Positions 7,913 to 16,091 of a DNA stretch of 64,000 nt are shown here, in pieces. Position numbers and translations under genes: made by a program. Location of the stretch: contig NZ_CP147919.1 in NCBI RefSeq assembly GCF_039645985.1, forward strand, positions 2,666,001-2,730,000. The letters run 5' to 3'. The DNA is from Sulfurimonas sp. HSL3-7 (GTDB lineage Bacteria > Campylobacterota > Campylobacteria > Campylobacterales > Sulfurimonadaceae). The notes below the pieces were generated by a model. It was not told where the DNA came from and did not search any database. It saw only the letters and a list, made by a program, of their open reading frames with translations. The stretch's first letter is position 1, and every line of letters begins with the position of its first letter.

Positions 7913-8757
7913 TGCAAGAGAACCGTTATGTCATGACAACCGCCGGCGTCACGATGCCCAGCCTCATCTACGGTACCGCATGGAAGAAAGAGCGTACGGC
8001 AGAACTGGTCGTCGAGGCCGTTCAGGCCGGTTTCAGAGGCATCGACACCGCCTGCCAGCCGAAACACTACCATGAAGCAGGCGTCGGTGACGCGCTGACA
8101 ACCCTCCGTAAGCAGGGCATCAAACGCGAAGAACTCTATGTGCAGACCAAGTTCACACCGGTTGCGGGGCAGGATGCAGGCACCATCCCCTACGACAGAG
8201 AGGCGCCCCTGGCCGAACAGGTCGCGCAATCGTTCGCTGCCTCTCAAAAGAACCTCCAGAGCGACTATGTGGATGCCCTTCTCCTGCATACACCCCTCTT
8301 TCCGTTCTCGCACCTGCTCAGCGTATGGCGGGCCATGGAGAAGATCCAAAAAAGCGGCGGTGCACGCCAGCTCGGCATCAGCAACTGTGACGACCTCGCC
8401 CTGCTGAAACGGCTCTACAGCGAAGCCAGGGTCAAACCCGTACTCGTGCAGAACAGGTTTTACGACGCATCGGGCTATGACACAGAACTGCGCCGGTGGT
8501 GCGGCGAACAGGGCATTATCTACCAGAGTTTCTGGAGCCTGACCGCCAACCCGCACCTCCTCGGCAGCGAGGCAGTTTTTACACTTGCCCGCAAATACCG
8601 CAAAAGCGAAGCGCAGATCTTCTATGCCTTTCTAAACGCCATCGGGATCGTCCCGCTGGACGGCACGACCTCGCTGGAGCATATGGCAGAGGACCTGGAT
8701 ATCTTCACCTTTGAGCTCCTCCCTTCAGAGATCCGCACAATCGAAAAGCTGCTCTAA
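7912..8757 (+). CDS. Aldo-keto reductase
   Basis: 281 residues, a TIM-barrel NADPH oxidoreductase. The catalytic tetrad can be placed at Asp45 (GIDTA), Tyr53, Lys80 (QTKF) and His126 (LLHTP). The cofactor side is seen in ARQLGISN and in VPLDGTTS near the C-terminus, where the family usually has IPKSS or IPGTS. Substrate unknown. It is coupled to the hemerythrin gene by a one-base stop/start overlap. Confidence 0.88.
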   Translation: MQENRYVMTTAGVTMPSLIYGTAWKKERTAELVVEAVQAGFRGIDTACQPKHYHEAGVGDALTTLRKQGIKREELYVQTKFTPVAGQDAGTIPYDREAPLAEQVAQSFAASQKNLQSDYVDALLLHTPLFPFSHLLSVWRAMEKIQKSGGARQLGISNCDDLALLKRLYSEARVKPVLVQNRFYDASGYDTELRRWCGEQGIIYQSFWSLTANPHLLGSEAVFTLARKYRKSEAQIFYAFLNAIGIVPLDGTTSLEHMAEDLDIFTFELLPSEIRTIEKLL

Positions 8758-8867
8758 CGTCGGGGGTAGAACTAAAAATGCATCTACTATAACAATAAAC
8801 CCACTTTTTCTTGAATCAGGCATGGCAGCATTCCTCTTGCATCAACAGGTGCGTCACAGGGAGCCCC

Positions 8868-9512
8868 ATGCCGAAATTACACCTCGCGTCGCTTGACCGT
8901 AACGACTATATCGCCTCCATCAACACCATCGACGATGAGAGAAGCGTCCGTTTTGCCACCATGTCCATGAAGTGGTGGGACCGCCACTTCAGTTGGCGCT
9001 CCCAGGGGTGCACCGTCCTGTGCGATGAGCAGGAGAACCACCTCTGCTACCTCTTTTACAAGATCGACCGCTACAACAGGTACCTCACGATCCACAACAT
9101 CTTCACCCCGCTTGCCCGGCGCAGGAAAGGGTATGCCCATGAACTTTTGAACATGGTCTTTGCGCTTGCGATCAAAAAACAGGTCAAGCGGTTCAAGCTG
9201 GACTCCATCTCCAAATCACTGGACTTTTACCTCTCCCTGGGCGTTGTCTACTGGGGCGTCAACAGTGTCGGGGATTACCACTGCGACCTGCCGATGCCGA
9301 CAGAGGGGCTGGACACCCTCGATGCCATGGTCAAGCGCTCCGACGTGCAGACACTCGTCGGCGGCAGCCTTGAAAAGATCTACGACAAGGTCAACGGCAA
9401 CGACACCTCTCTGAGCTGCGAACAGACACAGATCCTTGACAGCGACAAGCTGAAAATGCGAAGCGCCTATATGCTCAATCCCCTGCTCGACATCAAAAAG
9501 CGTGCAAAATAA
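8868..9512 (+). CDS. GNAT-like acetyltransferase with C-terminal extension
   Basis: 214 residues. The central part holds a GNAT core: NHLCYLFYKIDRYNRYLTIHNIFTPLARRRKGYAHELLNMVFALA, with the acetyl-CoA loop RRRKGYAHEL near 86. The C-terminal 90 residues are not typical. The ATG at 8868 has AGGGAG upstream, which is better than a start 19 codons earlier. Substrate unknown. Confidence 0.75.
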   Translation: MPKLHLASLDRNDYIASINTIDDERSVRFATMSMKWWDRHFSWRSQGCTVLCDEQENHLCYLFYKIDRYNRYLTIHNIFTPLARRRKGYAHELLNMVFALAIKKQVKRFKLDSISKSLDFYLSLGVVYWGVNSVGDYHCDLPMPTEGLDTLDAMVKRSDVQTLVGGSLEKIYDKVNGNDTSLSCEQTQILDSDKLKMRSAYMLNPLLDIKKRAK

Positions 9513-9605
9513 GAGAAAGTACGACAATTATGTCATACCACCACCAAAAATATTGCTACAATAAAAGGCAACTCAAAAACAGATTAGTTCCAGAAGGAGC
9601 CGCCT

Positions 9606-10349
9606 ATGAAAGCATTATTGTGTGATATCGGCGGGGTGCTGTATGTAGGTGACACCCCGATAGAGGGGGCCGTCGAAGCGATCGCCCGCCTAAAAGAACA
9701 TGTTCCGGTGCGTTTTTTGACCAACACGACCCAAAAAACAGGCGCGCAGGTTGTCGGCAAACTGCAGGCGATGGGGTTCGACATCGGACCCGATGAAGTC
9801 ATTACGGCGCTCGACGTCACGAAGATGCTGCTCGAACGCGAAAAGAGCGGCGCCCTCTTCCTGCTGACCGATGATGCCGCTTCGTTTTTCGACGACCTCC
9901 CGAAAGAGCCCTGCCGCTACGTCGTCGTCGGCGACGCGCAGAAGAACTTCAGTTACGAAAACCTCAACCGCGCCTTCAGGGTACTGCTGCAGGGCGGCGA
10001 ACTCCTTGCCGCGGCAAAGAACCGTTACTTTAAAGACGAAGACGGCGAACTGAGCATGGATGCCGGCGGTTTTGTGGCGGCGCTGGAATACGCCAGCAAC
10101 AAGGAGGCCCGCATCGTCGGAAAGCCCAGCCCGGAGTTCTACCGCCTCGCCTGCGCCTCGATGGGGATATCCCCCGAAGAGACGGTGATGGTGGGCGACG
10201 ATATCGAGGGCGATATTCTCGGTGCGCAGGAGGCCGGTATCAAAGCCGTCCTGGTCAGGACGGGTAAGTTCACACCGGACGATCTTAAATGGGGCATCGA
10301 ACCGGACATCGTCCTGGACTCCATCGCGGAGATAAACACGCTTCTCTAA
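9606..10349 (+). CDS. HAD-IIA phosphatase, LHPP/TIGR01458-like
   Basis: 247 residues. The HAD motifs are DIGGVLY (nucleophile Asp7), FLTNTTQKT (motif II, about 38-46), GKPSPEFY (motif III lysine, about 175) and MVGDDIEGDILGAQEAG (motif IV). The general-acid Asp at +2 is Gly, as in LHPP-type phosphohistidine/pyrophosphate phosphatases, which have DISG. Substrate not known here. AAGGAG precedes the start. Confidence 0.88.
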   Translation: MKALLCDIGGVLYVGDTPIEGAVEAIARLKEHVPVRFLTNTTQKTGAQVVGKLQAMGFDIGPDEVITALDVTKMLLEREKSGALFLLTDDAASFFDDLPKEPCRYVVVGDAQKNFSYENLNRAFRVLLQGGELLAAAKNRYFKDEDGELSMDAGGFVAALEYASNKEARIVGKPSPEFYRLACASMGISPEETVMVGDDIEGDILGAQEAGIKAVLVRTGKFTPDDLKWGIEPDIVLDSIAEINTLL

Positions 10350-10370
10350 AGCCCTCTGTTTACCGCTGCT

Positions 10371-10577
10371 CTACTGATTACCTTCCTCAAAGCTCTTTTC
10401 AAGCAGCTCGGCATCGTTGATGACCGTGACGGTTTCAAAAGGGTCACCTTCGTTTTTCGGCACCGACGAAAACCCTTCGATACTGCCGCAGGACGGGCAC
10501 TTCCCCTCGTTTAACAGTGCAAGTTGGTCGATCGTGATTTTGCTATCACAGCTTTGGCAGTAAAAAAATGTCTCCAT
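10371..10577 (-). CDS. Small zinc-ribbon protein
   Basis: 68 residues. Two CxxC knuckles (CQSC at 8-11 and CPSC at 28-31) make a rubredoxin-like zinc ribbon; the rest is acidic. A sigma-54-type promoter lies 25 bases upstream, back to back with that of the next small cysteine protein. Function unknown. Confidence 0.75.
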   Translation of the reverse strand: METFFYCQSCDSKITIDQLALLNEGKCPSCGSIEGFSSVPKNEGDPFETVTVINDAELLEKSFEEGNQ

Positions 10578-10601
10578 GGCAAATCCTTTATAACCTCTGA
10601 T

Positions 10602-10628
10602 GCAACTACCGTTCCGAACAGCAATTGC
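10602..10628. promoter_or_regulatory. Divergent, overlapping sigma-54-type promoters
   Basis: Toward 10577: CGGAACGGTAGTTGC, with perfect GG-N10-GC (10615-10602). Toward 10666: CCGAACAGCAATTGC (10614-10628), the same layout with CG instead of GG at -24. The two share the four bases around 10614-10617, so they should be mutually exclusive or co-regulated. Confidence 0.6.
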
Positions 10629-10665
10629 ATATCGATAAACACCATACCAATGATAAAGGGCAGAG

Positions 10666-10866
10666 ATGACAGCAAGACTCTATTGCAAACACTGTGCACG
10701 GCATTATGACGTCCCCCTCGAAGATGTCAGGATAATGCAGGCGCAAGAGAGTGAGCATATTACGTTTGCACACAATACCTACTACTATGACGACGACTGT
10801 TTTTTCAAGAATGTCAACCGGTATAAAAGAGAACAACTGGAGATGGAGAAGTGCGGCAATGAATGA
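10666..10866 (+). CDS. Small cysteine/histidine protein
   Basis: 66 residues. CKHCARHYD at 7-15 gives one CxxC knuckle; a further Cys lies in YYDDDCFF and one near the C-terminus, so a zinc site is plausible. Its stop overlaps the start of the ankyrin gene by eight bases. First gene of a three-gene operon under a sigma-54-like promoter. No family recognised. Confidence 0.65.
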   Translation: MTARLYCKHCARHYDVPLEDVRIMQAQESEHITFAHNTYYYDDDCFFKNVNRYKREQLEMEKCGNE

Positions 10867-11299
10867 GAAGACACTACAATGGATGGCCAGGAACGGTTAC
10901 ACTCCCGAGGAGCTGAACTTTCAAGGCAGCTACGGCAACACGGCGCTGATGAAAGCAGCCCGTGAAGGCGATGCCGGGATCGTGGCGGAACTGCTCGCGG
11001 AAGGTGCCGACATCAGTCTCAAAAACGTTGACGGCAATACCGCCTTGTGGCTGGCCTGTTTCGGCGAGAACCCCGACGTTGTCGCAATGCTCATCGACGC
11101 GGGCATTGAGATCGACACCCCGAACGTCAACGGGGTGACCTCCCTGATGTATGCGGCTTCGAGCGGCAAGGAGAGCATGGTCAGGATGCTCCTCGACGCC
11201 GGCGCCGACACGACCGTCAAAAACCCCGATGACTTTACGGCGCTTGAACTGGCCGTCACGCCGAAAATCCTCAAGATGCTACGGAACAGTGCCCGATGA
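10859..11299 (+). CDS. Ankyrin-repeat protein
   Basis: 146 residues with three to four ankyrin repeats: GNTALMKAAREGDAGIVAELLAEGADI, GNTALWLACFGENPDVVAMLIDAG and VTSLMYAASSGKESMVRMLLDAGAD, then a partial one. A cytosolic protein-binding scaffold. The start overlaps the upstream stop, and its own stop overlaps the next start (ATGA), so all three genes are coupled. The partner protein is not known. Confidence 0.85.
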   Translation: MNEKTLQWMARNGYTPEELNFQGSYGNTALMKAAREGDAGIVAELLAEGADISLKNVDGNTALWLACFGENPDVVAMLIDAGIEIDTPNVNGVTSLMYAASSGKESMVRMLLDAGADTTVKNPDDFTALELAVTPKILKMLRNSAR

Positions 11300-11892
11300 C
11301 GGTCGATGTCAACGTACGTTATGCCGACGCGGCATTTCTGGAGGATATCGACGAGATCATTGAAGATACGATGGTGCAGATGTTCATCCTGCAGCCGAGG
11401 GACCCGGCTGCCCTCGAGGCGGCGAAGATGCAGGCCAATGAGCATACCGCCCTCTTTTACAGCGCACCCCTGACACTCAGCGACAAAACCGACGACAACT
11501 GTGTCGGCTTTTTTGTCGATGACATCGGCGCGCTCGCGTCTGCCGCGGGAAAACCGCTGTTTGTCGACGAGTCACAGCTCGATGCAACGATGACCAGGGT
11601 GCTCAGTGAAGGCGGGTACCGCGGTATTGTTCTTAATGCCCTTCGCGTTCATGATGAGCTGGAGAACTTTTACCTCGCCATCGGTCCCGGCAATGTCAAA
11701 GCCTTCGACGCCGAGAAGCTGGCAAAACTTCCGATGCAAAAACTTGTTCTTCAGAGTAGCTATCCGGATTTCGGTTTCGGTGAGATTTTTGAGACGTCCA
11801 AGGCGATCTCGGACGTGATGTTTCGTCCCGACCCGAGCATTATCGCCGCCGCGACAAAAAGCGCGTTGACACTCCTGGGGTTTAAAAAGTAA
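11296..11892 (+). CDS. Protein of unknown function, last gene of the ankyrin operon
   Basis: 198 residues with alternating strands and helices: VNVRYADAAFLEDIDEIIEDTMVQMFI, CVGFFVDDIGALASAAGKPLFVDES, PMQKLVLQSSYPDFGFGEIFE. The closing part (GVxLQSSYPDFGF, then helices) has a TIM-barrel look reminiscent of TatD hydrolases, but no metal-binding HxH signature is present. The start lies inside the upstream stop codon (ATGA). Confidence 0.65.
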   Translation: MTVDVNVRYADAAFLEDIDEIIEDTMVQMFILQPRDPAALEAAKMQANEHTALFYSAPLTLSDKTDDNCVGFFVDDIGALASAAGKPLFVDESQLDATMTRVLSEGGYRGIVLNALRVHDELENFYLAIGPGNVKAFDAEKLAKLPMQKLVLQSSYPDFGFGEIFETSKAISDVMFRPDPSIIAAATKSALTLLGFKK

Positions 11893-11902
11893 TGCGCGTG
11901 TT

Positions 11903-11946
11903 TAGGCGTCTAGCCGATGCACCGGAGTGAACCCGATAGACGCCTA
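11903..11946. terminator. Long inverted repeat between convergent genes
   Basis: TAGGCGTCTA at 11903-11912 and TAGACGCCTA at 11937-11946 are perfect 10-base arms around a 24-base loop. It sits between the end of the ankyrin operon and the end of the 49-residue protein gene, where a bidirectional terminator would be useful. There is no T tract, so a processing or protein-binding site is also possible. Confidence 0.45.
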
Positions 11947-11980
11947 GCCTGTTCCAGAATTGTATGTGAGACCCGGACGA

Positions 11981-12130
11981 CTAGTTCCAAATGATCTCTT
12001 CGATCAACTCTGCTGCCACTTCAATACAGTCATACTCATCATTAAACGCAATATGCTCCGTATCACACTCGTCAAAGTGGTGAAGGTAGTGGTTAAACAT
12101 TTCGTCTTCATATTCAATCATTTCGTACAT
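11981..12130 (-). CDS. 49-residue acidic protein, tandem copy A
   Basis: Reads MYEMIEYEDEMFNHY, ending EVAAELIEEIIWN. It is very acidic, with three His and two Cys. About 80% identical to the copy at 12213-12362, including HFDECDT and YDCIEVAAELIEEI. AAGGAAA precedes the ATG. Duplication plus conserved reading frame at the protein level (silent differences) argues for a real gene. Function unknown; the CxD/HxxH-like acidic face could bind a metal or a basic partner. Confidence 0.75.
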   Translation of the reverse strand: MYEMIEYEDEMFNHYLHHFDECDTEHIAFNDEYDCIEVAAELIEEIIWN

Positions 12131-12212
12131 GGTATTTTCCTTTTTATGGGCTTTGGCCCGAATTTCTACTCTTACTGATACACTTTCGGATTCAAGAAAG
12201 GGTAACAGATAC

Positions 12213-12362
12213 TTACGACCAAAGAATCTCTTCGATCAACTCTGCCGCTACTTCAATACAGTCATACTCTTCATTAAACGCAATATGGTCCGTATCACAC
12301 TCGTCAAAGTGGTTAAGGTAGTGGTTCAACTTTTCGTCTTCATATTGGATCATTTCATACAT
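12213..12362 (-). CDS. 49-residue acidic protein, tandem copy B
   Basis: Upstream copy of the pair. Differences from copy A are mostly conservative (E/D, L/I, N/H swaps). The duplicated unit extends about 75 bases upstream: both copies share the string GTAAGAGTAGAAATTCGGGC and a GGGC...GCCC hairpin just before an AAAGGAAAA ribosome site, so the leader was duplicated with the gene. Confidence 0.75.
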   Translation of the reverse strand: MYEMIQYEDEKLNHYLNHFDECDTDHIAFNEEYDCIEVAAELIEEILWS

Positions 12363-12471
12363 GGTGTTTTCCTTTGTATGGGCCTCAGCCCGAATTTCTA
12401 CTCTTACTAATACATTTCACATTCCTGAAAAATGCGCGGCAATATGCATTTTTCATACTATTTTTCTACTT

Positions 12472-12491
12472 TTACGACAAAATTGTCGTAA
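12472..12491. promoter_or_regulatory. Perfect 20-base palindrome, putative operator
   Basis: TTACGACAA and its exact complement TTGTCGTAA with two bases between. Similar but looser GACAA...TTGTC dyads occur at 9521, in the nifH upstream region and at 35296. A transcription-factor site is likely; the factor is unknown. It lies 110 bases upstream of the tandem acidic genes. Confidence 0.5.
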
Positions 12492-12595
12492 TTTTTGGCA
12501 AATTCTGTCTATTTTGCGTATATCAGAGGAAAATTCTCCTATTTGTCTCGGTTTTTTCTGTACTCACTTCTTTCATAAATTAGATTTGATAGTAG

Positions 12596-12880
12596 TGTTG
12601 TCACTTTTCTTTCTTGCTTGCTCAAGAAAGAAACCTGACGGAAAAGAAAGAAGAGCAATACCCTTCGGCCAGAAGTTACTGCTCGAACTTTGACCTTCAT
12701 CTCGGTGGCATTCCGGCACTGCTGCCGGAATTACTCTCCGGACGCATCACGACATCAACTTCGTTGACATTTTGAATTGTGTAGGAAATCTGATGTTCCG
12801 TGCCTCAAAGCCGTTTCGAGAGCTTTTTTTGTTTCTTTTTTTTGCCGGGTGACAAAAGAAAGATAAGGTCGATAAGGTAT
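12596..12880 (+). repeat. Interspersed intergenic repeat, copy R1
   Basis: Starts TGTCACTTTTC, contains CCTGACGGAAAAGAAAGAAG (12635-12654) and TTCGGCCAGAAGTTACT, and closes with GACAAAAGAAAG...GGTCGATAA. The first blocks recur inverted at 26700-26830, and the opening and closing blocks recur at 20465-21055. No coding potential. The stretch 12363-13004 otherwise holds AT-rich DNA and the promoter of the next gene. Confidence 0.6.
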
Positions 12881-12956
12881 TTGTTTTCAAACAAAATGAC
12901 CAATTAATGTATCTTATATGTAAAAAGCCCTCCGAATTCCTCTTTTACACCCTTCT

Positions 12957-12971
12957 TCGCACCATAATTGC
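12957..12971 (+). promoter_or_regulatory. Sigma-54-like promoter of the MoxR operon
   Basis: TCGCACCATAATTGC: matches TGGCAC-N5-TTGC except for C in place of the first G. Spacing is right, and the start codon is 34 bases further on. Confidence 0.4.
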
Positions 12972-13004
12972 ACTTACTGCAGTAATACAGAATCAAGGAA
13001 TATT

Positions 13005-14006
13005 ATGAACCCCCTGCACACCAAACGTTCACTCCAGCATCTCAGTGAAAGGAAGGTGCCCGTTTTCCTGTGGGGTCCTCCGGGGATCGGAAAATCCTCC
13101 ATCGTAGCGCAGATCGCCAAAGAGAAGAAGATCGGCTTTATCGACCTTCGCCTCTCCCTGCTTGACCCCACCGACCTTCGCGGTATCCCCTTCTTCGATT
13201 CCAAGAACGACAAAGCCATCTGGGCCCCCGCCTCTTTCCTGCCTGACGGAAGCGAAAAAGAGGGCATCCTCTTCCTCGACGAGCTCAACACCGCGGCACC
13301 GATGGTCCAGGCCTCGGCCTACCAGCTTATCCTCGACAGGAAGATCGGCGAGTACACCCTGCCTGAGGGCTGGTCCATCATCGCCGCCGGGAACCGCGAA
13401 AGCGACCGCGGGGTGGTCTTTCGCATGGCCGCGCCGCTCTCAAACCGTTTTATCCACCTTGAGATGGAGAGCAGTGTGGAGGACTGGAAAACCTGGGCCG
13501 TCGGCAAAGGGATCGACAGCTCCATTATCGGGTTTATCTCCTACCGTCCCGACGCCCTTTTCAGTTTCGACACCCAGAGCGACAGCCGCTCTTTCGCCAC
13601 CCCGCGCACCTGGGAGTATGTCAACGAGGTGATCGCCTCCGAGCCGGAAAACGACCTCTTGATGCCGCTGGTCAGCGGTGCCATCGGCGAAGAGCTGGCC
13701 GCGGCCTTCCTCGGCTTCAGGGTGGTCGCAAGCGAGCTGCCCGACATCGACACCATCTTGGACGGCAGCTGCACCGAGGTGCCGCACGACCCCTCCGCCC
13801 TGCATATGCTGAGTACGGCCCTGAGTATGCGTATCGACCAGGGGACCTCGACCAAAAAACTCAACAACCTTGTCGGCTACACCCTGAAGATGCCGGGGGA
13901 GTTCGCGGTGATGATCGTTCAGGACCTGCGTCAGCGCGAGATCGAGCTTGACCATGTCGACAACTGGACCTTATGGATGAAAAACTTCAACCAGCTGCTG
14001 CGGTAA
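13005..14006 (+). CDS. MoxR-family AAA+ ATPase
   Basis: 333 residues. Walker A GPPGIGKSS at 24-32, Walker B GILFLDELN near 87-95, sensor IIAAGNRESD near 126, arginine finger region PLSNRFIHLEM. MoxR ATPases act as chaperone-like remodelling engines, usually with a partner carrying a von Willebrand A domain, and that partner is the next gene. The start at 13005 has AAGGAA upstream. The client complex is unknown. Confidence 0.88.
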   Translation: MNPLHTKRSLQHLSERKVPVFLWGPPGIGKSSIVAQIAKEKKIGFIDLRLSLLDPTDLRGIPFFDSKNDKAIWAPASFLPDGSEKEGILFLDELNTAAPMVQASAYQLILDRKIGEYTLPEGWSIIAAGNRESDRGVVFRMAAPLSNRFIHLEMESSVEDWKTWAVGKGIDSSIIGFISYRPDALFSFDTQSDSRSFATPRTWEYVNEVIASEPENDLLMPLVSGAIGEELAAAFLGFRVVASELPDIDTILDGSCTEVPHDPSALHMLSTALSMRIDQGTSTKKLNNLVGYTLKMPGEFAVMIVQDLRQREIELDHVDNWTLWMKNFNQLLR

Positions 14007-14014
14007 GAGGCCCG

Positions 14015-15178
14015 ATGAATTCTAATGACCTCCTCGTCAAGGCGAAAAGCCAGCTCAGTGTCAGACACCCCTACTTCGGTATGCTCGCCTCGCGCCTGAG
14101 ACAGGAGCCCAAAGAGGAAATCAGCGCCTATGCCAGCAACGGCGTGCGCTTTTTGTACAACGAAGCCTTTATACAGCGGCGCACGATAGATGAGCTGATG
14201 TTCATTTTGACCAACTGCGTCATGCACCACGTCCTCGCCCACCAGCAGCGCCGCCTCAACCGCAAAGGAAACCTCTGGCAGCTGGCGACGGACTTCGCCA
14301 TCAACAACATACTGCATCAAAACGGCATGCCGATCCCCCAGGGGGCAAACTTCAACGAAGAGTACGCCAAGATGTACGCCGAGGAGATCTATGAACTGCT
14401 CAAAGAGGAGTATTTCGGCGGGGCGGACGCCTTTGACGAGGATGACGGTTTCGGCAGCGATGCGCCGCCCAAGATGGAGATCAACGACGCCGGACAGGAA
14501 GAGGCGGATCAAAAAGCCTTCGCTTCGCTCGATAGCATTGACGACGAGCTCGACCCGCAGACGGAGTCGAACTGGGAGTATGCCGCCTCAACGGCAAACG
14601 AGGTGGCCGCACGCAAAAGTGTCACCCCCTCCGGCTTCGAGCGGCTGGGCAAAAAGGTCAAGGCCAGCGGGGTGGATTGGCGTTTTGAACTTTACAATGC
14701 CGTCAACCGACATATGCGCAACAACTACGCTTTTATGCCGCCGAACAAAAAACACCTCTACCGCGGTTTCGCCCTGCCATCTCTCGCCAGCGACACCCTG
14801 AGCCTCTGTGTGGCGGTCGACTCATCGGGCTCTATCGACGAGTACCTTCTGGGGGCTTTTATGGAGGAGTTCAAGGCCATTATGACCAACTTTCCGGCGG
14901 TCAGGATAGAGCTGCTGATCTGCGATGCGAGGATCCACGCCCACTACACTTTCCAGGGCGGCGAGAAGCTGGAATTCAAGATCAAAGGCGGGGGCGGAAC
15001 GGACTACCGGCCCGTCTTCGAGTACATCGATGCGAACATCCCGATGAACACGATGCTGCTCTATTTCACCGACGGCGACGGCTGGTTCCCGAAATTTCCA
15101 CCGAGCTATGAGGTGCTCTGGGCCCTCTCGCGTCCGGCGAAGGTCCCTTTCGGGCGCCCCCTGGTGATCTTTTCATAA
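14015..15178 (+). CDS. VWA-like protein with putative metallopeptidase domain (DUF2201)
   Basis: 387 residues. The N-terminal domain has HHVLAHQQRR at 71-80, an HxxxH arrangement followed by NLWQLATDFAINN, typical of the DUF2201 N-terminal putative metallopeptidase domain. A long acidic linker (about 140-200) follows. The C-terminal VWA-like domain starts with the metal-site motif AVDSSGSID and ends with GGGGTDYRPVF and LLYFTDGDGWFP. It follows the MoxR ATPase by nine bases, the standard MoxR/VWA partnership. The start at 14015 was preferred to one overlapping the ATPase gene. Confidence 0.85.
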   Translation: MNSNDLLVKAKSQLSVRHPYFGMLASRLRQEPKEEISAYASNGVRFLYNEAFIQRRTIDELMFILTNCVMHHVLAHQQRRLNRKGNLWQLATDFAINNILHQNGMPIPQGANFNEEYAKMYAEEIYELLKEEYFGGADAFDEDDGFGSDAPPKMEINDAGQEEADQKAFASLDSIDDELDPQTESNWEYAASTANEVAARKSVTPSGFERLGKKVKASGVDWRFELYNAVNRHMRNNYAFMPPNKKHLYRGFALPSLASDTLSLCVAVDSSGSIDEYLLGAFMEEFKAIMTNFPAVRIELLICDARIHAHYTFQGGEKLEFKIKGGGGTDYRPVFEYIDANIPMNTMLLYFTDGDGWFPKFPPSYEVLWALSRPAKVPFGRPLVIFS

Positions 15179-15272
15179 TGATGCGACAGACAATTGGGAC
15201 CTTTGAACAGATGACACGCTTCTGTGACATCTGCTCAGAGGTTTCGATACAAAACACCACAAGGAGACAAAA

Positions 15273-15869
15273 ATGTTAGTAACAAACAAAGCACCCGACT
15301 TTACGGCGACGACCGTCATGGGAAACAATGAGATCAAAGAGGACTTCAACCTCTACGAAAACTTCGGTGAGAACGGTACGGTTCTTTTCTTCTACCCGCT
15401 GGACTTCACCTTTGTATGCCCATCTGAGATCATTGCATTCGACCACCGTCTGGATGAGTTCAAGTCACGCGGTATTGAAGTGATCGGTGTCTCTATAGAC
15501 AGTCAGTTCTCCCACTTTGCCTGGAAGAACACACCGGTAAACGAAGGCGGCATCGGCCAGATCCGTTACCCGCTGGTTGCCGACCTGACCAAAGAGATCG
15601 CCAAAGAGTATGACGTTCTTCTTGACGGCGGCGTTGCGCTTCGCGGTTCGTTCCTGATCGACAAAGACGGTACCGTACGTCACGCGGTCATCAATGACCT
15701 TCCGCTTGGACGTAACATCGATGAGATGATCCGTATGGTCGACGCGATGCTGTTCACCAACGAGCACGGTGAAGTGTGTGCGGCGGGCTGGAACAAAGGC
15801 GACGAAGGGATGAAAGCCGACACTGCCGGTGTTGCCGAGTACTTGGCTAAACACGAGAACGATCTGTAA
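15273..15869 (+). CDS. Typical 2-Cys peroxiredoxin (AhpC/TSA)
   Basis: 198 residues. Peroxidatic Cys49 in DFTFVCPSE, resolving Cys169 in GEVCAAGW, and the full-length C-terminal helix. Reduces hydrogen and alkyl peroxides in the cytosol, using thioredoxin or AhpF-like donors. AAGGAG precedes the start. A GC-rich hairpin (15888-15900) follows. Codon use is smoother than in neighbours, as expected for a highly expressed gene. Confidence 0.93.
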   Translation: MLVTNKAPDFTATTVMGNNEIKEDFNLYENFGENGTVLFFYPLDFTFVCPSEIIAFDHRLDEFKSRGIEVIGVSIDSQFSHFAWKNTPVNEGGIGQIRYPLVADLTKEIAKEYDVLLDGGVALRGSFLIDKDGTVRHAVINDLPLGRNIDEMIRMVDAMLFTNEHGEVCAAGWNKGDEGMKADTAGVAEYLAKHENDL

Positions 15870-16091
15870 GGATCCCTTCTTCTAACCGGGGCGCTGCCCC
15901 ATCTGCTACACTCTACAGTTTCATCACTCAGATTTTTTGTATTTGGATCACATATTTCTTTGGACCCTTTTGATAGAGGGGGATATTGTCTGATACGGTA
16001 CCGGCTTTTTCGGTTATGTGAACTTTCATTCTATTTCACTGGCGAAAAGGCCGTTGTATCAACAGTCTCTGTACTGTTGACACAAGCAGGG

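Noticed and set aside
15888-15900. Rho-independent terminator after the peroxiredoxin
   Set aside because: GGGGC/GCCCC hairpin is short and has no T tract; kept only as a remark.
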